Part shown: positions 56,886 through 64,000 of the stretch, in pieces
Position numbering within the stretch: the first letter of the stretch is position 1
How the letters are laid out: every line of letters starts with the position of its first letter
Source: Ostrinia nubilalis
Taxonomy: Eukaryota > Arthropoda > Insecta > Lepidoptera > Crambidae
NCBI RefSeq assembly: GCF_963855985.1
Contig: NC_087097.1
Location: forward strand, 281,001-345,000
Direction of reading: 5' to 3'
Length of the DNA stretch: 64,000 nt
Made by a program: the position numbers and the translations under genes
The notes under the pieces: model-generated
The model's database searches: none
What the model saw: only the letters and a program-made list of their open reading frames with translations
Told to the model about the DNA's origin: nothing

Positions 56886-58201
56886 TTTTTTTTTTTTTTT
56901 TTTAATTTGGGCATTTTTAATTTCAGAGAGAGCGCGGCGCTATCGGTTTACGCGTTGCTCTCTCCTACGTGATTTAGAATTTTAATTGTTGAAAGATTTT
57001 AGGTTGCTAACTATGTTTTCAATGTGGGTGGTAAATGTTGTTATGGAATCTTGCTTGGTTATAATTTGTTGGAAATTGAATGGGTCGATGTTGTAAAGGA
57101 TGATGGGCACTTTACTATGGAATCTGGGCGTAAAACCAACAGAAATGTAACTACTATTATTTGTTAGGACTTAATATCACAAATATATTTTCATATAAAT
57201 AACTACCAAAAACTCCCGGGTTTGCTTGGAAATTGACATAATGTGTAATAGTAATAGGTGCTTTATTGCGCAAACAAAAAATATTATTAATTAATATACT
57301 TATCTACTTATATTTTAAATATACATTAAGTTACTTATCCATTATTATGTCCAACAGTTCAGGAGTGGGACCAACAAAATGGTATATTTAAACCATGTTC
57401 TACATTATAAGCGTAGGTATGGTCCTAGGTACCATTTAGAGAAATGACATGAACACAGTCATGTTTCAATGGGATTTCTACCATTTAAGTTGTAGTGTTG
57501 TCGCATAATCGATCACGGATCGATTAATAATCGATATTCCCAAATAACGATTTATCGATTAACAATTCGATTAATCGATTTTATTGATTACCATCATTAC
57601 TATCATTTGATTGTTAATTCAATTCCTTATTTTCAGCAATATAATCGATTATTGCAATCGAATAATCGATTATGATTTATTCGGTATAAATACTTACTAA
57701 ATCGATAGAATCGATAGTAAGATATGATACAATACTCTCAATATTATCGATAAAAGCAATCTAATTGACCTAATACTATTTTTATTACCCTAATGTGATG
57801 TGAAATACTATGGAAACTTTGCATTTTCAACGACCTCTATCTCCGTATCCTCGCGTATTTCAGGATTGTTGTCATACTATGAAATGAAGTACTAGTATTA
57901 AGCTTTAATTTAGTATACTTTTTGTTTCTGTTGGTTTAACGCCCAATATGCCCATCATCCTTTGGCAAACTATATTATGGCTAAGTCTTGTTGATTGAAA
58001 TCTTGGGCAGTCCTGAACGAGATGCAACATTGATTGGGTGGTTATATTATCACAGGGACATGTGTCATTGTCAGTAATCTTGAATCTGTGGAGGTATTCT
58101 TTATGGTATCCGTGGTTTGTGAGTAACTGAGTAATAGAAAAGGAGGGTTTGATATGTGATATGAACTCGATAAGATTTTCATACGAAGGGAGCCAGGAGA
58201 A
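56886..58201 (-). mobile_element. LINE C-terminal fragment with poly(A) tail
   Basis: A T18 run at 56886-56903 is the tail. TCGCGGC at 56879-56885 and 58202-58208 looks like a 7-bp target duplication. The minus strand encodes, without a stop from 58201, FSWLPSYENLIEFISHIKPS, YHKEYLHRFKITDND, TCPCDNI and LHLVQDCPRF (a C-x-C…H…C motif typical of LINE C-termini after the RNase H region). The frame then meets the inverted-repeat element at 57960. Beyond it IDPFNFQQIITKQDSITTF to SNLKSFNN completes the ORF at 56982. It has no methionine start because it is truncated. Confidence 0.72.
57098..57960. mobile_element. 863-bp inverted-repeat element inside the LINE fragment
   Basis: GGATGATGGGCA…GGGCGT-AAACCAACAGAAA at 57098 recurs inverted, ending at 57960, with a 12-base length difference. 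It interrupts the LINE reading frame between IVCQ and IDPFNF. The middle (57505-57760) is packed with ATCGAT. No coding capacity and no clear target duplication. Confidence 0.65.
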
Positions 58202-58208
58202 TCGCGGC

Positions 58209-59140
58209 TGAAGACAATGGCAAGATCAAAATAAACGCGGTAATCCGTTTCTGTTGTGGCGCGATATCAACACAAAGCTTATTAAATTATTAACCCCACA
58301 TATAAGCCGCTTTCTCGATTGCCTTCACGCTTCAACAGTCGCCGTGTGGTTGGGGGACTGGGGAAGTATTATACTGTCACGACCAGCTCCATTAAATTAT
58401 TGAAAGAGTACACCCGAAAATTTACGCACGGTTTCCTTTTTTTTCATCGTGTTAACGTGTGGGTTGTAACTCAGGTCGCAACACGGTGTTAGCATAATAA
58501 AATATTGTAAACCACCACAGGCGCCTGACATTACAAAGGCTATAATAACCTTCTTAATAAACGTATTTTTTAAATCGGTTCTTAAAATGTTTGCGTTCAT
58601 TTGACTTGCCTGTGCTCCAAGAAAAAAACTTCTAACCTACAGATCTGGTATTATTAAACTTCCGTGATTGTAAACTCGATGGAATAGAATCACAGGATCG
58701 GAATCAAATTTTCAATTTCAAACTAACACTCGTCTAGCGTAGCGGGAGTTTTCAGCACTTTTTACAGTCGTTTCAATTTGTTGGTAAACTATTTTTTGTC
58801 AATAGAAAGTTCGTCTGTGGTTGCAGAACCAGTTTGAAATTCCCTTTTACCTTAGACCTGATAATCACTTTCAGATGCGATGAAGGCCTAAGCTTAGAAT
58901 AGAATAGAAAAGGTTTATTGACACAGTAAAAAAAGACACAATACAAAAAAAAAACAACAAAAACACATAATATGTAGGCTATGAAAACAAGTGGTGAGAA
59001 AAAAACTGTGCCAATAGCTTCTCCGTTGTGGCTATAAAACAAAGATTGACGTCAGATTTCGGGTTCACCTCGTTTTCATTTTCGTCGTGATCATCAAATT
59101 CCATCAGATGCGATGCAGGCTTAGTAGTTATAAAACAAGT
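58209..59140. other. Intron sequence, little recognised
   Basis: AT-rich; at about 58896-58960 a GAATAGAATAGAAAAGGTTT ATTGACAC stretch with A runs resembles the 3' end of a LINE in minus orientation, but nothing coding supports it. Confidence 0.35.
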
Positions 59141-59146
59141 ACTCAC

Positions 59147-59332
59147 GTCAGGTGCGTTGACGTCATACACCATGCGCGTTGCGCGTGAGTGAGCAAGTGC
59201 CCCACGCGTGGGCCGCAGCAGTGCACATGAGCACGCGCGCTCGCGGCACTGTGCGCACGGCTCGCGACCCGCGCACAGTGCGCTCGGCTCGTGCTCGCCG
59301 TGCCAGCGGAACGCAGTGCCCCACCAGCAGAT
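59147..59332 (-). CDS. Host gene exon 3 of 8 seen
   Basis: A 186-bp GC-rich exon between a GTGTCCCGCAG acceptor and a GTGAGT donor (59141-59146). Two of the three frames are open to the donor, so the frame was chosen by phase: exon 2 ends on a whole codon, so this exon must begin ATC. That gives 62 codons, ICWWGTAFRWHGEHE… to …TRMVYDVNAPD, with eight cysteines. It also ends on a whole codon, matching exon 4. The composition is unusual (Arg, Ala and Cys), so a wrong frame is possible. The 18-kb intron that follows holds most of the DNA transposons and LINEs of the right half of the window. Confidence 0.6.
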
Positions 59333-59576
59333 CTGCGGGACACGAGTATGTTGTTTTTAAAGAAGAAATTAGGTGCAGTTCAATGGAGAGATAAATTGCA
59401 ATCTTTATTCTAAGGATGATTGAATATGAAGTAAAAACTGCCATCTTAGGTTATTATAATATAGGATTACTTGCAACAACATTGTTCTATCGACAACACA
59501 CTTCGAAAAATAGAGTAGATGAGAATGAATAGTTTTAAATGAATACTTCGGCACGTAAGTGACAATTAAAAACTTA

Positions 59577-59697
59577 ATGCGCGTTTTCACCATCAATCCC
59601 TAATTTAAGTGACCCCTCTGAAACAAAATGCCTGATATGTGTTAGTGTAACCATAGGGGTCACTTAAAAATTAGGTATTGATGGTGAAAACGGGCAT
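59577..59697. mobile_element. 121-bp MITE with about 42-bp inverted repeats
   Basis: ATGCGCGTTTTCACCATCAA TCCCTAATTT…AAGTGACCCC pairs with GGGGTCACTTA…GGTATTGATGGTGAAAACG GGCAT. The short spacer is non-coding. It lies in the intron between host exons 2 and 3. Confidence 0.78.
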
Positions 59698-60432
59698 AAG
59701 ACTTCTCAAACATCTACCTACACAGGGTACATGACCTGAATCATCTGAGCTATTTTCAGAAATAATTATACCTAAATTGAATTGCACGAGACACAGCATG
59801 TTGAGACAACAATAACACTTGAGACGGTCTCATTGCTAGAAGCTATTTCTGCCAATTGGCACACAGACTTAAGAGATAATCAGTCTGATTCGCGGTCATT
59901 GCCTTTGTAATCCAAAACACAAACCACGTTACCTTTTGAACAAACAGGATAAATAAACATAAGTACTTTATACCTTATCGCGTGATTTTACGCACGTATT
60001 AACTTACAAAAAGGATAAAAGGCTAGCTGACACCAACAGCCAGTTGACATACTTTCTTTGAGCTGTCAAAATACGCGACTCTCCGGTATTAGGTTTTGAC
60101 AGCTACAATTTTGTGTTCATTTAGAGAAGTTTTATCTGAGAATTATTGGTTAATAGTGTCAACTATACTCCGGTAACTTCCTTCGGGAGCGTCCTGCGCT
60201 ATGATAACGGTGGCAGGAACGAGGTAGTACGCAGTTACAAGTTTTGTCCTTACCCGCTACCTGCTGACATCTTGAGTATATCGTCTTCACTATCACCTGT
60301 CACCCAGCAGAATGGCCGCGCAAGAAGAAGACTAGGTATACCCGATTTCCATCTTGACTTTTCCCATCACTGCAACTCCTGTGTAGCCAGGATCTACAGC
60401 TTGACCAATAAAGTCTTGCAGGCTATCCTTAC

Positions 60433-60595
60433 GTGCTGATGTGTGTCGTTGAGCACTTGGAATTGCGCGCGCATGTGTGCACCCGGCGGCACGACGCCGA
60501 GCCAGGCGCGCGCGGGCGACAAGCGCGGGTGTCTGGTCGCGCACTGGCGGATCACTGCGCTCTGGGAACTCCACTCGCCGCTGGCTGCTTCCAGC
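60433..60595 (-). CDS. Host gene exon 2 of 8 seen
   Basis: Internal exon of the minus-strand host gene, 163 bp, between a TCATTTTAG acceptor and a GTAAGG donor (60427-60432). It reads one base plus 54 codons, starting LEAASGEWSSQ and ending FQVLNDTHQH. The stretch WLGVVPPGAHMRAQFQVLN resembles a beta-strand of the immunoglobulin-like ASH/MSP domains of axonemal proteins (…PG…F.V.N). The incoming phase matches exon 1 and it ends on a whole codon. The surrounding intron is AT-rich whereas this block is strongly GC-rich, which also marks it as exon. The function is inferred from resemblance only. Confidence 0.75.
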
Positions 60596-60636
60596 CTAAA
60601 ATGATAAACAAGCAATCATGTAGTTCGTTCGTTTCA

Positions 60637-60830
60637 GCCAAATGACGTCCACTGCTGGACAAAGGCCTCCTCCAAGGTTTTCCACAATGCACGGTCCTGC
60701 GCTGCCCGCACCCAGGCTTTTTCCGTTGGGGTAGAAAAGTTCTCGAGTTGTGACCACGGGCTGGAAGACGTAGCGTGGATAGGCCTCCTACTAGGTGGAC
60801 CGACGATCTGGTAAATGTCGCGGGAATCAT
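60637..60830 (-). mobile_element. LINE C-terminal relic
   Basis: The minus strand reads STPTEKAWVRAAQDRALWKT then LEEAFVQQWTSFG and stop, the C-terminus of a widespread lepidopteran endonuclease-RT LINE, preceded in another frame by GRPPS-like sequence. Short and frameshifted. Confidence 0.65.
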
Positions 60831-60929
60831 GTAGTATACCTAACAATGTTAAGTTTTTGAATGGCAAACACAGACTGCAAGACGTACACGCGAAGCAAAA
60901 GCGCCCGGGGAAAAGAGCCTCGAGCAGTA

Positions 60930-61235
60930 CACGCGCGCTCTCTCGAGATTCGGTTCGTACGCCGTGGGGAACGAAGACCTTTGTTTGGGGGTGCCTTTGT
61001 CCAGCAGTGGACGTCATTTGGCTCACGAACGAACGAGGCAGGAAGAACAAACAAGGAGACCAGAAGACGAAGTGTAGGTAGGCCTCCCACTCAGTGAAAC
61101 AACGGCCGAGTCCCAGTGTCCCTATCTCGCTGGGCGTTTTCCGTGACCTTACGTGTGACCGTGATCATTTGATGTGGACGAATTCTTTGGGAAGGTAGTC
61201 TTTGTCCAACCGTGGACCTAGTTGAAATGATAACC
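60930..61235 (+). mobile_element. Two tandem relics of the same LINE C-terminus, opposite strand
   Basis: The plus strand reads LFGGAFVQQWTSFGSRTNEA near 60987-61045 and, after RRSVGRPPTQ, a worse copy around 61190-61230 (GGTAGTCTTTGTCCAACCGT). With 60637-60830 they form an inverted arrangement in the intron between exons 1 and 2. Confidence 0.55.
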
Positions 61236-61935
61236 ACCAATGATACCAATATCTATTCTAATACTACATAATAATGGGACCTATAATTGAAACTAGAGCT
61301 TTGGTGATTAATCACACTGTAGTAATTTGTTTCATTATGCGTTGAGGAACAGGAATGGAGTAAATTGGTTTCCTGTAAATTATATTATCCATACAGAATT
61401 TAGAGGATTATGCAAAATCAGATGCCATACCTACACGATTCAATTTGCTGTCGTCACTTGATATTATGTAACTTAATCTGTGTGTTATGATTTTTAACAT
61501 AATCATGTTTGATGCAAAGACGTAAAAGCTCATGATCATGCATTTTGCATAAAATTATTTCAATCAAAGTGCAGGAAGAAATCTAACTGTAGATTTCTTC
61601 AGTCTTTAGCACTTCAACATATAAATAAAACATCGTAATAAATTAAAACATCGTTATAAATGTTTCTTTCTTCTTTCTTTCTTTCTATCTAGTAAGGCCA
61701 ACTCCATACTTTGGTTGCAATTCTTCCAACATGTGGATCTAGAAAATAGTTTGTCCCAACGTTGGGTTCAACGTGTGACGTTGACATAAAAGAGACAAGC
61801 TTTCGTCACAACTAATCACGGTGCCGCGGCGGTGGACAGCGCAGAGAGCAGAGTATTGGCTTTGAAGCTCGCACTGATTAGTTCTAGCCTTGGCCTTGCA
61901 AAGCTTAGCGAAGAGTAACATAGCGACGTTCACTG

Positions 61936-62093
61936 CAGGTGGTCACACAAACACGTCAGTGTCAGGGTTTTTCTGCGCGAGGGACAGTTGCGGCGCGGGC
62001 GGCGGGCACACGCGCGTTGGGAGGCTCCACCGGGTGGGCACATCTGGGTCGCTCACACTGACAGCTCTAGTTCCAAGGCTTAGTGAAGAGTAT
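61936..62093 (-). pseudogene. Second decayed tandem copy of host exon 1
   Basis: This stretch shares GGCGCGGGCGGCGGGCACAC, the following CGCGTTGG and the flank GCTTAGTGAAGAG with 62902-63118. The donor is changed (GGTCAC on the plus strand instead of ACTCAC), and the middle of the exon is deleted and diverged. Its right edge is interrupted by a LINE tail inserted at 62093. A still older remnant of the same unit seems to lie at 61826-61925, where CGCACTGATTAGTTCTAG and GCTTAGCGAAGAGTAAC recur. Confidence 0.62.
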
Positions 62094-62741
62094 TCGTTGG
62101 ATCGCCTTGTCAACAATGCCATTCGCTTTATTTTCTGTCTCCGTAAATATGACCATATCTCCGCTTACCGTTCCCAGCTTCAATGGTTGCCACTCCCACT
62201 TCGACGCAAAGTCAGAAATCTCTCTACCCTTTTTTCAATTCTAAATGATCCCAACTCTCCTTCATATCTTAAGTCTCAGTTTAATCTTCTCAGCTCTACG
62301 CACTCACGTCAGCTCCGTTCCTCCAACAAGTCCGTTCTCTCCACCCCTCTTCACCGAACTGGTTTTCTCTCCGACTCCTTCCGTCTCCAGGCCATAAGGC
62401 TCTGGAACTCTCTGCCTGAAGAGACCAGGCAAGCGTCTAGTAATTTTTCTTTTAAAAAATCTGTCCATAATCACTTCCTCCAAATCATTTCATCTTCATG
62501 AATTATAATTTCAGTTTAACTCAATCATCTATTTTATGATATGTATTTATTTATTATAATTTTATATATTATTTATGTATGTAGCATATTTGTTTTTGTT
62601 TTTCTTTCCTGCACTAGAAGTACCGCCAAACAAATTTCTTTTCTGCTCAACCCAAAGGTAAACTGGTCGAGAATGCTTTAGTGCATTAAGTTCGCCTTAT
62701 GTACAAATTTATTTTGGCATAAAAGTTTAAATAAATAAATG
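62093..62741 (+). mobile_element. LINE 3' end inserted in the exon-duplication array
   Basis: Encodes an RT C-terminus from 62094 to the stop at 62501 (SLDRLVNNAIRFIFCLRKYD, FRLQAIRLWNSLPEETRQAS, FSFKKSVHNHFLQIISSS), then a 3' UTR ending in AAATAAATAAAT. A 6-bp direct repeat AGAGTA flanks it (62087-62092, 62742-62747). The paralogous spacer at 62893-62903 (GTGAAGAGTGACAGC) shows the site without the insert. It belongs to a CR1/L2-like group by the C-terminal pattern; this is inference. Confidence 0.8.
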
Positions 62742-62751
62742 AGAGTAACAG

Positions 62752-62901
62752 CTTTCAGGTACTCACACAAACACGTCAGTCTCAGGGTGCTCATTGGGCA
62801 GGCTGGGCAGCGATACTGCCAGCGTCGCGGCGGCGGATTGAGCTGGCGTACATCTGGATCACTCGCACCGACAGCTCTAGATCCAAAGCTTAGTGAAGAG
62901 T
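62752..62901 (-). pseudogene. Decayed tandem copy of host exon 1
   Basis: Plus-strand sequence from CAGCTTTCAGGTACTCACAC through GGATTGAGCTGGCG repeats 62902-63002 almost exactly, then jumps to TACATCTGG…GCTCGCACCGACAGCTC-like sequence. This amounts to exon 1 with an internal deletion of roughly 85 bp. The donor GTGAGT is kept, but the deletion shifts the reading frame and brings a stop (…AQPAQ then stop). It is therefore a pseudo-exon. Confidence 0.72.
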
Positions 62902-62921
62902 GACAGCTTTCAGGTACTCAC

Positions 62922-63116
62922 ACAAACACGTCAGTCTCAGGGTGTTCATTGGGCAGGCTGGGCAGCGATACCGCCAGCGTGGCGGCGGCGGATTGAGCTG
63001 GCGACAGGCGAGGCGCGGGCGGCGGGCACACGCGCGTTGGAAGGCTCCAACGCGTGGCTACACTCTCACTGCCGTACATCTGGGTCGCTCGCACTGATAG
63101 CTCCACTTCTTTTACC
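62922..63116 (-). CDS. Host gene exon 1 of 8 seen (ASH-domain ciliary-like protein)
   Basis: Internal exon of the minus-strand host gene. It starts after a TTTATCAG acceptor and ends at a consensus GTGAGT donor (62916-62921). One leading base completes a codon; 64 codons and two bases follow, starting VKEVELSVRATQMYG and ending NEHPETDVF. The open frame hits a stop just past the donor, as expected if splicing occurs there. The two bases left over fit exactly the single base at the start of the next exon at 60595. The segment is rich in Ala, Pro and Ser in its second half. Partial decayed copies of this exon lie immediately to the left. Upstream exons must lie beyond the window. The protein family is inferred only from later exons. 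Confidence 0.72.
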
Positions 63117-63140
63117 CTGATAAACAATATGCCTTGTTAA

Positions 63141-64000
63141 CCCTAGAGTAGTCGCGCCTTTCCGTGAAACGTGAGTGCTCGCGTATGAGCATTTTGCCGC
63201 CCTAACTTAAAGTCCGGTTGTGTGTCAATTAACAGTTTAAAAATATGAAAATCAGTTAAAAATGATAGAATAAAGCATACACTATTAGAAAATAACGTTT
63301 ATTAAAGATTTGTGGTTAAAATTTAAAGAAAAAAAAATATTTTGGAAATGTTAGGAAATATTTATAGAAATCTTAGAAACACTATTGTTTTTACCTACAT
63401 ACATCATCAAATATTAAACTTATTAGCACATTCAAAGGTTCTCCTTACATATGACATGTGCTTCAACAAAACAGGCCTGTCACATGTGCATTTAATGTGC
63501 GTTGCACAGTAAATTTGCACAACTATTGCACCCTTGGCACATCATCTTCAGATTCTGCCGCAGATTGTTCTATAACAGTATTGTAATGACTATGTTTACT
63601 TTCTTTATAACTTTAGTATACATTTTCCACTAATTTTAGTGCACCAGCTTCTTCGAAATCCGACATGTTCCTTGTTTTTTCATTTTTTGTATTTTACGTG
63701 AATTTTACCGAAAACGACATGAAATAAATTAAGCACTAATAGTAATTATCAATGTTATGACGTCATTAATGTCAAAACAACATTATACGCAATAAAAATT
63801 AATAATCTTCCAACTACACTAAAAACCAGACACACAAATTTTACTTACGTCAGTAGTCGCGCAGTGAGCAATTTGCCGCAAAACGTGACATACGTTCAAC
63901 AATCGTTCTCTATTGCCGTCACCTGCGCACTAAATTTCTTCTAATTTCTAATACATGGAGGTGAAGTATGGGGAGGCAGCTACTGAAACGCTTGACTTTA
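63141..64000 (-). mobile_element. Degenerate piggyBac-like element (runs off the window)
   Basis: TTAA (63137-63140) followed by CCCTAGAGTAG is the typical target and terminus of piggyBac elements. Minus-strand remnants include MSDFEEAGALKLVENVY then stop (about 63677-63620), an acidic SAAESEDDV stretch, and a Cys-rich CQGCNSCANLLC piece like the C-terminal finger of such transposases. The last two lie side by side, so the middle of the gene is deleted. The other terminus was not seen; it may lie beyond 64000. Confidence 0.5.

Noticed and set aside
59163..59444. 93-codon ORF overlapping host exon 3 in another frame
   Set aside because: It ends before the donor site and disagrees with the phase of neighbouring exons; all frames are open here because the block is GC-rich.
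60146..60439. 97-codon plus-strand ORF between exons 2 and 3
   Set aside because: No recognisable product; it lies in the intron of the minus-strand gene and overlaps its donor site.

Overview
The window looks like nuclear DNA of a moth or butterfly (Lepidoptera). It is AT-rich, has long introns with GT–AG splice sites, and is packed with insect-type transposable elements: Jockey-like and CR1/Jockey-group LINEs, a Ty3/Gypsy LTR element, hAT-like, piggyBac-like and MITE elements, and Helitron-like repeats starting CT and ending CTAG in the Lepidoptera style. There is no bacterial-style gene organisation.

One host gene runs across most of the window on the minus strand. Eight exons with splice sites and matching reading-frame phase chain together: 63116-62922, 60595-60433, 59332-59147, 41042-40868, 40307-40149, 40066-39990, 24676-24569 and 17485-17408. 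Together they encode about 380 residues, the middle of a longer protein. Parts of it read like ASH/MSP-type (HYDIN/DLEC1/CFAP-like) axonemal protein sequence. The family assignment is tentative; the exon chain is well supported. Two exons have decayed tandem partial copies beside them.

The rest is mostly mobile DNA, much of it inside the introns. 3109-8725: a full-length Jockey-like LINE (minus) with 12-bp target duplications, an Inr+DPE internal promoter, a TAATG stop/start between its ORFs and two frameshifts. 16276-22664: a second LINE family (minus), as one short 3' copy and one longer copy inserted into another repeat; the uninterrupted version of that repeat is at 41698-42239. 26125-27140: a Helitron-like end with a huge (CAGT)n array. 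27722-36308: a young Gypsy element (minus) with 2139-bp LTRs, a tRNA-Lys-type primer site, an A AAA AAC frameshift site and an in-frame deletion that removes the catalytic heart of its reverse transcriptase. 43210-45468: a hAT-like element with nested retroposons. 46197-47826: a LINE ORF1 with coiled coils and an SGNH-like end. 50475-56703: an element with terminal inverted repeats of about 300 bp that carries a LINE (52776-56036). 56886-58201: another LINE tail, interrupted by an inverted-repeat element. 62093-62741: a LINE tail inside a duplicated-exon array. 63141 onward: a degenerate piggyBac-like element.

The retroelement genes form self-contained replication modules. In the Jockey-like element ORF1 (nucleic-acid binding) precedes endonuclease/RT; in the Gypsy element Gag is followed by protease-RT-RNase H-integrase. 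Every copy in the window carries at least one visible defect. I saw no CRISPR array, rRNA gene or intact tRNA gene. Long stretches between the listed features are AT-rich DNA in which I recognise nothing.
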